Shown: positions 33,275-45,912, counted from the stretch's first letter. The stretch is 64,000 bases of DNA from Dallia pectoralis (GCA_029465975.1 CM055754.1:1110116-1174115), one strand, 5' to 3'. Made by a program: numbers and translations. The notes: a model not told the origin generated them from the letters alone.

Positions 33275-36200
33275 TCAGGAAGTCTTGGGCTTTGGGTTTG
33301 TGAAATAATCAGCATCTGCATCCTGCAGGAGAAAGATATACATCTTTTAAGAATGATTAAATGCTGACAATTGTACAACATTTTGTAATCTGGAAAGATG
33401 TTCTACTAAGACCAGTTTAGGCTATGGATAAATCTGCACTGAATCAGTTACTGGTAATTAAGTTGCTGTCGGAAAATGCACTAAATAACACTTAAGAATC
33501 ATCTTGAGCATTCCTCAACACAGCTGAACCAAACTATTAAGACGACATTGTCCATCCAAACTGACATGAAGATGTGTGCACATTCAGAACATCATGACCT
33601 TTCCGCATGGCCCTCAGCTGTCCATATCTGCACAGGCCCCCAGATGTAGTGGTCAGTCAGGAAGTCAATGCCACTGGGAAGCAGTCGTGTTCACTGCTAA
33701 AACGTAGCTACCCCTTTTATCAGGCTGAATCAAGGTCAGTAACGGCTAAGCCCTTCAGCTCTAAATAGTGTCTGCCACGCTCTGCTGTAGTATTTCCAGA
33801 CTGTTCACACGTTTAGAGTCTCCCTGTCCCTGGCCTGGAGAGGCAAGGTCAACCTTAGACATTGTAACAGCAAACCCACACATAAGCAATGCCAAGTGTA
33901 TCTCCCTGTCAGGGAGGGTGCTTGTCTACTTTTGTAATACACTGAGCTCTGATCGTTCTCTACGCCAGGCTGAAATATTAATCATTTTTGTACCTCAGAC
34001 ATTGTTTTTTTTAAGGTTGAGAGGCCTACACTTATAAAGAGAGACAGAAATACAAACCAAGCCAGCCTTGAAGTTCTGAATCCTCTTCTTGCCCAGCATA
34101 CCAGTAAAAAACCAGGCCCAGGTGGGAGCATACTGCCATAAATAGCAAAACAGGAGAAATGGCTGCTGGGCAATCCACATCTCCTTGATGTTATTGGCCA
34201 CACCCACCAGGATTAGACGCACACAACGACTAGTGGCCATCTTGTGAAGTTGGTCAACGGCAGTTGGACTCTCCTCAGATAGGGAAATGGATAAAAAACT
34301 TGTTTTTCTTAGGGCAGATATAATATGAATTTTAAAACTAAACTGGGCTTATTCCAGAGAAACATAGAGTATTTGTCCTACATAGGATGTGAGGCAAACA
34401 CAGTAGAAATGAATGGGGACTTGAGGATACAGAACCAAGACCTCATTTGGGGATTTGGTTTTAGTCTGAAGGACCTGCCTTACTCCAGATGTTTCTCCAT
34501 AACTCACCTGTCCCACAGAGTGATGAACACTCACCTGTCCCACAGTGAAAGCATTCTTGACTATCTCTGACTGTACAGGACCCGGGCAAACAGTGCTGAT
34601 CAATATATTTGGGTATTCAGTCAGCTCTGTGCGGAGAGTATTGAAGAAACCCTAAGGACAGAATAAATTGTTGTTTTAGGGTCTCCTGTTTATTTCCGTG
34701 TGTTGATGGGACACTTGGAGACCTGTGGCTGATCTCACCTGAAGAGCGTGTTTACTTGCAGAGTAACCGCTTGCAAGAGGTGCCCCGACCAGGCCTGCCA
34801 GGCTGCTTATAGTCACCACGCTGCCTGACCCACGCTGGATCATGTGGGGCAACACATGCTTGGTGAGGGACACTGTACCCAGGAAATTAAGCTCCATCAG
34901 GGCCTGGAACACATCCATGCTGGTCTCCAAGCAGAGAGAACGCTGACTGCGGCCACCGTTGTTGATCAGGATGTCAATCTTAATGGGAGAGCACAGCAAT
35001 GCCAGATTAGCATTCTCCACTGCGTCTCTATTCACAACACACAAGGCCGACAACACACAAGGCGATACAAAAGGTAAATTGTATGTCCCCATGAGCGTCA
35101 GTTTAATAAGTGCCAGTTTAGTTTTCTGATACACGTAATAAATTACAACAGGATGCCATCAGATATGGGCTGGTGTACCGTGATGCATTTTGGGAAGGTC
35201 TCCCATAGGTTTTTCAAATTTTCTTATTTTAAACACAAAATACATTATGGTAAGATATATTACATTTTCATACCTTTGTATCCAACAACGATTTTTAAAA
35301 TAAACAAAAAAATAGTGTAGTAGACCAAAAAACTATTTAAATTTAACTAAATAGCAACTGTAGCAACTTACATTGCCAAAGTGTTGGACAGCAGTTTTAG
35401 TTTTTGACTCATGGGATGTCCTCTCCAGCAAATCAAGTGGAAGAACAAGAATATCCTTATCTTGTAAGCTAGTGCACTCTTTGGAAAGAAAAATGTGAAC
35501 TGGTCAAGAAATTAGGGGCTACGTGTGTGTAAAATGCATACAAGCAGCCGGCAATGTTATTTTTCAATCTCATGAGTTGAAATTAATCCCAATGTTACGC
35601 AGGACCATGTGTTTTATTAGGCTGCAGAAATCTGTGACTCACCCAAACAATGCTGTTTCACCCGGTCCAACTCATCCACCCGGCGAGCAGACAGAATCAG
35701 ACGAGAACCACATCTAGCCAGTTGGTAAGCCAGCTCTTCTCCTATTCCACTGGAAGCTCCTGTGATCCACACCACCAGGCCTTTCAACTTGTTCTCTTTA
35801 AGGCAACCAACAAATTGTGTTATTATTCCATACCAGCATACTGCAGCTTTGTTTTAAAGTCTCATTGCATCATAGAGGATGTGTCAAACCTATTACAACC
35901 ATTTTTACATAAACCAGAGTTCGGTTCAACAAAAGCATCTCAAATCTATAGTATTCAAAATTGTTTTTGCCCCATCCAAATAATTGACAATGTGTCAGGA
36001 AGGAAACAAAGCCAATTACAACTAATACTGTGAAATATAATAGTTTCAATATTAATGCAGAAATATTTCTGAGAATTTAACGACCGTGACCAGTGTAAGG
36101 GAAAATAAGTTATAAGCCTTAAAACAAACAATATTAAAAGTGCACTAATTGGCGACAGCCTCAAATAAAGGACAAGTGTTACCTGGCGTGTTACCTGACC

Positions 36201-36306
36201 ACGTTGCCCATTGTAAAGTGAAGTCAGCGTCCGCAAATATGAAGCGCACAAACTGTACAATACAATAAATCACAATGCCAGTTGACACCGTTGAGCATAA
36301 ATCCAT
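33275..36306 (-). CDS. dhrs7: DHRS7, dehydrogenase/reductase SDR family member 7
   Basis: Seven exons on the minus strand: 36306-36195, 35795-35643, 35478-35372, 34978-34739, 34651-34535 (or to 34508), 34240-34058, 33322-33275. They give 319 residues, or 328 with the longer exon; human is 339. The start is the ATG of MDLCSTVSTGIVIYC, which opens a hydrophobic N-terminal anchor; a Met 13 codons upstream lacks homology. Classical SDR features in order: TGASSGIG for NADP(H) binding, NNGG, and the catalytic Ser with YSASK (Tyr and Lys). Family knowledge places it in the ER membrane, reducing retinals, steroids and other carbonyls. The last intron donor (TTG|GTTTGT) is weak. The tail DADADYF fits human DADSSYF. 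Confidence 0.93.
34502..34545 (-). repeat. 27-bp duplication carrying the DHRS7 exon 5 splice donor
   Basis: The minus strand reads GTGGGACAG|GTGAGT twice, 27 bp apart (boundaries at 34535 and 34508). The intervening 27 bp have no stop and would add nine residues in frame (VSVHHSVGQ). Confidence 0.85.
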
Positions 36307-36439
36307 ATTATTCAGACTAGTTTGCACACAAACACAGGTATCCACAGTCAGCGACTAGAGCCAACTAAGTAACCTCTGACCTTCACACCAAGGCTCGCGT
36401 GAACAACAAAATACAACTGTGATCAATAATAATCCAGGG

Positions 36440-36780
36440 CAGGCAGATACCCGGAAGCAACTACAAAACACTTCCGGTCACCATTTAATGGTGTTTAAGT
36501 ATGAGCATTTATTTTCCTAAGCACCAACGACCACCTCCACATAGGGTAATGTGCCACCGATGTTGAAATATGAGCTTTTATTTTGCTAAGCACCAACCCC
36601 CTCTCCACCTTCACATAGGCTAATGTAGCACTAATGTTTAAGTATGAGCTTTTATTTTGCTAAGCACCAACCCCCTGAACACCTCCACAAAGGGATGACG
36701 TAATGCTCCACAGAGGGATGACGTAATGCTTGCAAGTACGCAACCTGTAACATCCGGGTCTTCTCCCTGCTCTGTTTGGA
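36440..36780. promoter_or_regulatory. Divergent DHRS7/PPM1A promoter region
   Basis: The gap between the DHRS7 start codon (36306, minus) and the inferred PPM1A first exon. It holds an inverted pair of ETS-type sites (CCGGAAG at 36451-36457 and CTTCCGG at 36471-36477) and two identical TGACGTAA sites (36696-36703 and 36719-36726). Between them is a ~75-bp unit present three times (36489-36690, with TATGAGCTTTTATTTTGCTA). No TATA box is evident. Transcription starts are inferred. Confidence 0.5.
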
Positions 36781-37116
36781 ACTGTAGCTTGCAGGCTGTC
36801 AAGCTGTCAAGTGGAGAGGCTGGGGCTTTCGATTTGACACTATTTGGCCTTAACAGCTCCGGCCTAAAGCTTAGAAGGAGCTACATTTTTTAAATTAAAC
36901 GTTACGTCGTTGAGTTAGATACGTAATGCATTCCTGCCTCACACAGAACAGGGGGTTCGGCACGTTCACAAATTGATGCATTGAGAAGAAAGGTGACTGC
37001 TAGTTAGCTAACGTCAACTTACCCGCAAACTCCCTGTCGTCTGTATTTCTGGTGCGGTCATACAGCCTCTGTCGCAGCTTCGGCAGCTGTTTTTGCATCT
37101 TCAAAACAGGATTTTG
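36781..37116 (+). other. Probable PPM1A non-coding first exon
   Basis: A GC-richer stretch ends at an excellent donor (ATTTTG|GTAAGT at 37117). There is no good ATG frame joining to the coding exon, so it is taken as 5' UTR. Its 5' edge is not defined by the sequence. Confidence 0.45.
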
Positions 37117-37557
37117 GTAAGTTCCAGTGTGTCCATGTGCCTGTAAACAGTGTCTGTCTGATTGTCCGTTAACACTGCGGGTTTGCCATGCTCAGCGGGG
37201 GCAGCGCGACCAGGAAAGGCCGTGGTCGGCTGGTATCGCGCTAGGCCTCAATGCTGTGGGTCCGACGAGGCCCGAAACCACGCAGCTGTGTGTTTATTTT
37301 AATACTCCTTTACCCAGCCAGCCTGTCCTGTCGTGGTCATCTGATAATTTGTTCATGTTTTAAATGTAACTGACTCTTAATTAACGTACCAATAATAGCT
37401 AAACTAGCTAGGTAGGGGGATTTGACTTAAATAGATCTACCAAGCTAACATCACCGGTTTACTAACCCTAACCCGATTATTAGGTAAGGTCAATTGGCTA
37501 ACTAACTTGGTTAGTTAAAACCAAACAGTTAACTAGATGTACATTGTACGGTAGCAT

Positions 37558-38229
37558 TGTTAGTTAAACCACATCAACAACAACCCTTATCTTGTTAGTT
37601 AAACCACATCAACAACAACACTTATCTAGTTAGATAAACCACATCAACAACAACACTTATCTAGTTAGATAAACCACATCAACAACAACACTTATCTAGT
37701 TAGATAAACCACATCAACAACAACACTTATCTAGTTAGATAAACCACATCAACAACAACACTTATCTAGTTAGATAAACCACATCGACAACAACACTTAT
37801 CTAGTTAGTTAAACCACATCGACAACAACACTTATCTAGTTAGATAAACCACATCAACAACAACACTTATCTAGTTAGATAAACCACATCGACAACAACA
37901 CTTATCTAGTTAGATAAACCACATCGACAACAACACTTATCTAGTTAGATAAACCACATCGACGACAACACTTATCTAGTTAGATAAACCACATCAACAA
38001 CAACACTTATCTAGTTAGATAAACCACATCGACAACAACACTTATCTTGTTAGATAAACCACATCAACAACAACCCTTATCTTGTTAGATAAACCACATC
38101 AACGACAACACTTATCTTGTTAGATAAACCACATCAACGACAACACTTATCTAGTTAGATAAACCACATCGACAACAACAACAACACTTATCTAGTTAGT
38201 TAAACCACATCAACACTTATCTAGTTAGC
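37558..38229 (+). repeat. 35-bp array (~19 copies) with paired GATA motifs, PPM1A intron 1
   Basis: The unit reads CACTTATCTAGTTAGATAAA then CCACATCAACAACAA. Most copies carry TTATCTAGTTAGATAA, two WGATAR sites facing each other. The array begins about 440 bp into intron 1. Confidence 0.94.
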
Positions 38230-38643
38230 GTGGGGTCTCAGTTAGCTACTTCAGTTGCTAGCTTGGTAACACCAAATCAATGTACTTCTACAACTGTACA
38301 GTAAGTTACTGTCATGCAGATTATTGCTTGGTTTTACCCGTTCATTGAAGGACCAGCACTTAAATATGTAGTGCTTTTATCTGTTTTTGCACTGAATAAC
38401 GTGTGAGTACTCAGTGATCGTGTGTTGCCCTTTTGTATTTAATATGCGTCAACATTAGCCTCTGAATTTGAATTCTTGATTTTAACAAAGTTCGTTAAAT
38501 GTTTTTTTTAACATGATGCAGTTCAGCAGAATATTTTCTTGACGCTTATACTGGCAAAAACTGTCAACTTCTGTCAACTTATTCAAAATTTTATAAAAAT
38601 CATTTGTTTTATTCCTGTTCCAACGTTTTTAAAGGGGGACACA

Positions 38644-41600
38644 ATGGGGGCGTTTTTGGACAAACCAAAGATGGAGAAGCACAATGGCCATGGTGAAGGG
38701 AACAGTCTGACGTATGGTCTGACCAGCATGCAGGGCTGGCGGGTAGAGATGGAGGACGCCCACACAGCAGTCATTGGCCTACCTCAGGGGCTCGACCTTT
38801 GGTCCTTCTTCGCTGTTTATGATGGTCACGCTGGTTCCCAGGTGGCTAAATACTGCTGTGAGCACCTGCTCGTGCACATCACCAGCAACCCCGACTTCCG
38901 GAGTGCCCTGGATCCGGAGCCCAACGTGGAGAGTGTGAAGACGGGCATCCGCACTGGTTTCCTGCAGATCGACGAACACATGCGGACCATCTCCGAGAAG
39001 AAGCACGGTGTGGACCGCAGCGGTTCCACTGCGGTTGGGGTCATGATCTCTCCGAGCCATATCTACTTCATCAACTGTGGAGATTCCCGGGGCCTCCTCA
39101 GCCGTGGAGGGTCCGTACACTTCTTCACCCAGGACCACAAGCCGAGCAACCCGCTGGAGAAGGAGAGGATCCAGAATGCAGGCGGCTCTGTCATGATCCA
39201 GCGTGTGAACGGCTCACTGGCTGTATCGCGGGCCCTGGGAGACTTTGACTACAAATGCGTGCATGGCAAGGGCCCCACGGAGCAGCTGGTCTCACCAGAG
39301 CCGGAGGTGTGTGCCATTGAGAGGTCTGAGGCAGAAGATGAGTTCATTGTGCTGGCCTGCGATGGTATCTGGGATGTCATGGCCAACGAGGAACTGTGTG
39401 AATTTGTCCGATCCAGGCTCGAGGTTACCAATGACCTTGAGAGAGTCTGCAATGAAGTGGTTGACACCTGTTTGTACAAGGTGAGACCTGTCAGATAATT
39501 GTTTGCAGGAGAGTAATGGTTTTCACCTTCTATTTCTGTTACTTCACAGACTTAGAATAAAGTGCCTGTTTCATTTTTCACATTTTGTTACATGAGTGTG
39601 GAACATGGATTTATGTTGCATAACATCAACACATTTCTGTTCAGGTTTTGCTTTAAACAGAAATTTGACTTGATCCGTATTCATCCTTTGCTGTCTTTCT
39701 TGCTCTGGGTACAGGGCAGTCGGGACAATATGAGTGTTGTGCTGGTCTGCTTTCCTGGGGCTCCTAAGGTGAATCCAGAAGCCGTGAAAAGGGAGGCCGA
39801 ACTGGATAAGTACCTTGAGAACAGAGTAGAAGGTGCACATGCTATATATTCTGACTGGTAACCTAGGTCAAGTAAGCTTTAATTTAATAGGGTTGTTTTT
39901 TTTACTTCAATCTGTGGTTCCACTGTTCACACAGAGATCATAAAGAACCAGGGGGAAGAAGTGGTTCCAGACCTGGTTCATGTGATGCGGACGTTAGCAT
40001 CAGAGAGCATCCCAAACCTCCCTCCAGGGGGAGAGCTGGCCAGCAAGTAAGTGAGCTTTTTAATCCTGGATCTCAGTCAGCTTTTTACATAAAGACTAAC
40101 ATAAGAGGAGCATGATTTGTAGGGTTCTGGTTCATGCAAAATGCTTTTTTCTGGGTCTCCCCCTTGAATGTCATTCTTGTCTGCTCAGCATCTAGCTGCT
40201 GTATGAGCTAATCTCTACCTGCATAGTAACTTTCACTTTGTGTGTCGTAGGCGAAGCGTTGTTGAAGCTGTGTACAACAAACTTAACCCGTACCGAAGTG
40301 ACGACACAGTAAGTATCTCCTGACAACCGCTCTCCATTTACAAAAGCGTGCTAATTTGAATGTATTTGTATCACGTGGGTTTGCACATCCTTTCTGTATG
40401 CAGACAGAAAAATTAAATTGCATACATTTTTCTGTACTTTTTCTAACTTTTACTAAAAACGTAATAAGGAAGATTGGACTTATTAATAACTCTTCAGAAT
40501 TGACTCCCCCGACCCTCGACAAGGGGATATCTTTTATGTGTCTGTTGCATATCCTCTTTTGAATATCATCCACTTTTTTTTGCTCTAATCCATTTTACAA
40601 CCATACCATCACATTCAAGAATGCATTACGTTCTCTATTTAATGATCGGTATACTTTTGTTTACTTCAGAATTGATTCTACCTGATGTAAAGGTACCAAT
40701 AATCTTTGTGCTGCTTTGGTTCCGTAGACATCAGTTGTGCCCAGATCAATGATCACTTGCAGTATAGATATATGCCAATAAATCTTCCATATAAATATGC
40801 ACTTCACAGATCCATCCTTTGTGTGCCTTTGGTTTAAAAACTAAATTCCCAGTTTGCTTATACATTTAATGCTTTCATAAAATATTCGGACTCTTTAACT
40901 TTCTTCATATTCTGTCTATATGACAGTAAATACAATATTTACAATTGATTTCATATATTTTTTGTTTTTGCTTGACAGCACAATAATGACAGCACAAACA
41001 TTTGTAAAAATTTGTGTGAATGTATTGAAAATGAAAAAAACCCCAGATATTTAGTGTCCAGATTATTCTGACCCATTGCCGTGAAACTCCAAATATATAT
41101 TTTTTTGTCCTATGGTCTTCCGTGAGATGTCTCTAACTTTATTCAGAATCTTCCTGTGAGCAATTAATTGGACATAATTTAGAAAGACATGTGTTTATAA
41201 GTTTGTGCCAAAATATTAAGAATTTAAATAACTAGAAATGTCTTATACATTATATGTATAGTCTTAGTTTAGAGTCTCTAGAAATTCAGGTAATTGTTAT
41301 GGTGAAACATTAACTTTGAATTGACCAGGCGATAGTTCTATTTCGCTCTGTTCAGACTAGAGAGGTTCTGTTGTTTCCATACAGAGAGCAGTCAATGCTT
41401 CGCTGTTGCTATAATAGGTGGCACTTGTTATGCCTTAGATGGAGCCTTGGTGGTTGGTGCTGTGGTTGGTGCAGCTGCTACTTCCTGGTGTCTGAGATGG
41501 GCAAGATGTGCCTTTTATATCAGGAGTGACTTCCACGTAGCTGCTGTACCATAAATGCGTGGTCAGAATGCTGTGGAGATTGCAGAGAAACTCTCAAGCC

Positions 41601-44600
41601 CTGTCAGTGGTCATTGGGTTCTTCTCACATCCCCGAAGAAGGCACTTCTTACCTAGTTGCTTAGTTTGGACGTACAGCTCTAAAAACAGTCTGTGTTGTT
41701 CAAAACCTCTTCCATTTCAAAGTGATGGAGCCTACTGTGCTCCCACAAGCTTTCCATTTTAGAGGAGTTTTTACCTTCTCTAGATCTGGGCCACAACAAA
41801 ATTCTATTTCCATGGTCTTGGGAGAATTCCTTGAACCTCATGGCTTGGTTTTTGCTCTGATGTGCACTGTGATTGGTGGGCACTTATATATAGACACGTG
41901 CCTGTGTAAATCATGTCTAATCAATTGAATTTACCACAGGTGAACTCCAATCAAGTTTTAGAGACAGCTCAAGGATGATCAAAGGACACAGGTTTAAGTT
42001 GGTGTGTTAAAGCTAACGGTCTAAATAATTATGGACATTAGATAATTTAGTTCATTTTCCTAAAGAAATCTACATTATTTTCTAAACATGTTTAGCTTTT
42101 TTATTATAGATAGTGTGTGGAAATGGATGGCAAAAAAATGAATTCAATTAGTTATAATTTAAGTCTATAGTAGAGAAATGTAGGGATCTGAATGTGGTTG
42201 GTACTGTGGTTGGTACTGTGGTTGGTACTGTGGTTGGTACTGTGGTTGGTACTGTGGTTGGTACTGTGGTTGGTACTGTGGTTGGTACTGTGGTTGGTAC
42301 TGTGGTTGGTACTGTGGTTGGTACTGTGGTTGGTACTGTGGTTGGTACTGGGGTTGGTACTGTGGTTGGTACTGTGGTTGGTACTGTGGTTGGTACTGTG
42401 GTTGGTACTGTGGTTGGTACTGTGGTTGGTACTGTGGTTGGTACAGTGGTTGGTACTGTGGTTGGTACTGTGGTTGGTACTGTGGTTGGTACTGTGGTTG
42501 GTACTGTGGTTGGTACTGGGGTTGGTACTGGGGTTGGTACTGTGGTTGGTACTGTGGTTGGTACTGGGGTTGGTGGTTGGTACTGGGGTTGGTACTGTGG
42601 TTGGTACTGTGGTTGGTACTGTGGTTGGTACTGGGGTTGGTACTGGGGTTGGTACTGTGGTTGGTACTGTGGTTGGTACTGTGGTTGGTACTGGGGTTGG
42701 TACTGGGGTTGGTACTGTGGTTGGTACTGGGGTTGGTACTGTGGTTGGTACTGTGGTTGGTACTGGGGTTGGTACTGGGGTTGGTACTGGGGTTGGTACT
42801 GTGGTTGGTACAGTGGTTGGTACTGGGGTTGGTACAGTGGTTGGTACAGTGGTTGGTACAGTGGTTGGTACTGTGGTTGGTACTGTGGTTGGTACTGTGG
42901 TTGGTACTGTGGTTGGTACTGTGGTTGGTACTGTGGTTGGTACTGTGGTTGGTACTGTGGTTGGTACTGTGGTTGGTACTGTGGTTGGTACTGTGGTTGG
43001 TACTGTGGTTGGTACTGTGGTTGGTACTGGGGTTGGTACTGTGGTTGGTACTGGGTGGTTGGTACTGGGGTTGGTACTGTGGTTGGTACTGTGGTTGGTA
43101 CTGTGGTTGGTACTGGGGTTGGTACTGGGGTTGGTACTGGGGTTGGTACTGGGGTTGGTACTGGGGTTGGTACTGGGGTTGGTACTGGGGTTGGTACTGG
43201 GGTTGGTACTGGGGTTGGTACTGGGGTTGGTACTGGTTGGTACTGGGGTTGGTACTGTGGTACTGGGGTTGGTACTGGGGTTGGTACTGGGGTTGGTACT
43301 GGTTGGGGTTGGTACTGGGGTTGGTACTGTGGTTGGTACTGGGGTTGGTACTGGGGTTGGTACTGGGGTTGGTACTGGGGTTGGTACTGGTTGGTTGGTA
43401 CTGGGGTTGGTACTGGGGTTGGTGGGGTTGGTACTGGGGTTGGTACTGGGGTTGGTACTGGGGTTGGTACTGTGGTTGGTACAGTGGTTGGTACTGGGGT
43501 TGGTACAGTGGTTGGTACAGTGGTTGGTACAGTGGTTGGTACAGTGGTTGGTACAGTGGTTGGTACAGTTGGGGTTGGTACTGGGGTTGGTACTGGGGTT
43601 GGTACTGGGGTTGGTACTGGGGTTGGTACTGGGGTTGGTACTGGGGTTGGTACTGGGGTTGGTACTGGGGTTGGTACTGGGGTTGGTACTGGGGTTGGTA
43701 CAGTGGTTGGTACAGTGGTTGGTACAGTGGTTGGTACAGTGGTTGGTACTGGGGTTGGTACTGGGGTTGGTACTGGGGTTGGTACTGTGGTACATGGATT
43801 GGCCACTCACATGCTTGAGTTCTGCAGTCAAATTGGTTTGGAAGTTATTTCTATGGGTCATTCTTACCCACATGCATGATATTCTGGGCTGCCCTGGGAA
43901 TACCCTGGTGCCAGTCTGTCCCATCTTTATTTGGAGGCTGTTGCACCAGACCCCGGTATTGTGTTCACACCTGTACGGTCCATACCCAGTAGCTCCCTGT
44001 GACTCTATTTTATAAACTTTTTTTGTGCTTTGCTTGTATCCATCACCCCTGTACATCATTTGGGTGCTGCTCATTTTGGGCCCCATGCTGTTTTAAGTTG
44101 CATTGACTAGGGCCCCTAAAATGAGTAGGTGTATACTGGGTAAATGTAGTGTGGAAGTATGTATTTAGGACCACAGTGTCACGTCATTTCCATCCTCATG
44201 AGAAGAAAGTTGTAACCAGATCCAAATGATTGTTTGGTGGCCAGATTTGATCTCTGCGTCCAGTGATCACCGGCAGGGCACTTCTACATCTTTATTTTGT
44301 TTATTGTAAGACATTTATCTTGTGTACTTGTTTCCTGAAGAAATGGACCAAATGGTTTAAAAATCAAATTATTAATGAGAACAATTATTAACAACAACTG
44401 TTTATAATGTGATCTTTCATATCCAAAAAGAATTACTGTTCCAAACATCATATTTGACAGTGTTTGACTAAATTATAGTAATGAAAGAAATTGATTTGGT
44501 TAATGTGAAGACTTCAAGAAATTGCAGTATATTACCAGGGATCTCAAAATGTATAATTGTACAAATGTTTTGTATCTGCTCTGTTTTTACATTTACTTCT

Positions 44601-44776
44601 GTCCAAATTTTTATACATTCTATTACAAAAGTATCTTCTTTGGGGCAAAGGTCAACCCTCTTGAACATCTCCAGGAGTTGAGATTGAGAACCATGTGATG
44701 TAGACCCACTTTCTCAAGGGGTTTTTCCTTCCTTTCCTCCTTCAAGGACTCAGCGTCCACAGATGACATGTGGTAA
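38644..44776 (+). CDS. ppm1a: PPM1A, Mg2+/Mn2+-dependent PP2C-type protein phosphatase
   Basis: Coding exons 38644-39480, 39715-39832, 39935-40046, 40251-40308 and 44747-44776 give 384 residues (human 382). The start MGAFLDKPKM matches the family and supplies the Gly2 used for N-myristoylation. Visible PP2C features: R33, E37 and D38 in GWRVEMEDAH; D60-G61 in VYDGHAG for metal binding; SGSTAV; NCGDSRG; LGDFDYK; and ACDGIWDVM. The C-terminal PPM1A/B helical domain follows and ends in DSASTDDMW. The phosphatase acts on SMADs, AMPK, p38/JNK kinases and other targets in cytosol and nucleus. PPM1B is very similar; gene order and the terminal DDMW support PPM1A. The last intron is 4.4 kb and filled with a Tc1-like element and a 1.6-kb array. 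Confidence 0.96.
40876..42194 (-). mobile_element. Decayed DNA transposon with long terminal inverted repeats (Tc1-like or relative)
   Basis: The left end (ATTCGGACTCTTTAACTTTC onward) and the right end (to GGGATCTGAATG at 42194) are degenerate inverted copies of each other over more than 200 bp. Both carry the CTCCAATCAAG / GGACATAATTTAGAAAG type sequence I recall from abundant fish Tc1-family repeats. The interior has no intact transposase. Inserted in the last PPM1A intron. Family assignment is from memory. Confidence 0.55.
42193..43796 (+). repeat. 12-bp G-rich array, ~133 copies, last PPM1A intron
   Basis: The unit is TGTGGTTGGTAC, with variants having TGGGG or CAGTGG. Every frame is open on the plus strand for hundreds of codons, as expected for a 12-bp unit without stops. 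None of these frames is a gene. It begins at the right end of the transposon. The plus strand is G-rich with regular GGTTGG blocks. Confidence 0.97.
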
Positions 44777-45695
44777 AGCTTCCACTAACACAGCACAGAG
44801 TTTACAAACCGCAACCCTCTGAAGACCCACAGCAGCTCCGTTCAGCAGTCTCTCCACGCCACTCTTGAGTGTTCCATTATGAATAAGGGAATATGGTAGG
44901 AATGCCGAAGAAGTGGTGCACGTACCCTACACCCTGGATAGTGCAGCACCAGTCAGCTCTGGAGTTCCGGATCCCTCATTGTGTCTCACCTTTATGTTCA
45001 TTTACATCGCCTCGCCCCCTGCCCCGCCCCCCTGCCCTGCCCCGCCCCCCTTGAACCATAACTAGTGTGTTCAACAGGTTCTTAAAAAAAGGACGACAAA
45101 AAACGGGAAAAAAATCGGCTGAAACAATTTTATTTTGTTGTTGCTGTAATTCATTTGATTCACATTTCCTTGTGTGTGTTTGTATATTTCTGTTTTTTTT
45201 GTGAAGTGCAATTCTCCTGTACAAACAGCCTGTATTTAATGCAGCTTGAGTTTAAGTTAAAAAAGAAAGAAATGAAAAAGAGAACCTTTATGCACTATCT
45301 GCCTTTTCCTGCTCTTCTGGAGTTCCAACAAATGTCTATTCAGTGAATATTACTGTTTGTCCTCCAGGGGATATTATCCTCCTGCTATTGTTATTTTTGT
45401 TTTGTTTGTCTTTGCTCCTTGAAGAAACGGGTAAATTGTATAGGTTCACAGCACAGTAAGCTCTCTAAATCAAACCATATATTTCCTAATATTGAAATTT
45501 CTTATCTCTCGTTCCTCTTATTTTCTACACGCTGTAGTAATAATGGTGGAGTGTAGCATGGTCCGTCATGGTGTTCATCTCCTCTAAACATAACACTTCA
45601 AAGCAGTATCTAGACGCAAATGAATATAAGCTCACCTGACACATTTTTAACACTGGCTGTGTTGGATTGCATGTGTGCAAACTTGCTTGCTTGCT

Positions 45696-45736
<41 letters not shown>

Positions 45737-45912
45737 GTGCGCGTGCGCACATGTTTGTGTAGAGTAGGACTATTCAGCTCCGCTCCTGCAGGACCTCAAC
45801 ATGTCTGGTTTTAGTTTTTATTTAGTAGTTAATTGCACTTATCTGATATCCTAAGTCTCCAAGTCTGTGGTTAGAAGAACAGGATGAAAACCAGTCACGT
45901 TTTCCCTCCTGT
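44777..45912 (+). other. Probable PPM1A 3' UTR and flank
   Basis: Follows the PPM1A stop. Contains a C-rich stretch (about 45006-45052) and a (GT)n tract at 45698-45750. PPM1A has a long 3' UTR in other vertebrates, so transcription may continue for kilobases, but no end can be fixed. Confidence 0.4.

Noticed and set aside
36307..36345. Upstream in-frame ATG for DHRS7
   Set aside because: The 13 extra residues are polar and not conserved; the hydrophobic anchor starts at 36306.
42148..44086. Several frames of 400-644 codons on both strands (Val-Gly-Thr, Pro-Val-Pro-Thr and similar)
   Set aside because: Artefacts of a 12-bp repeat lacking stops; located between PPM1A coding exons.
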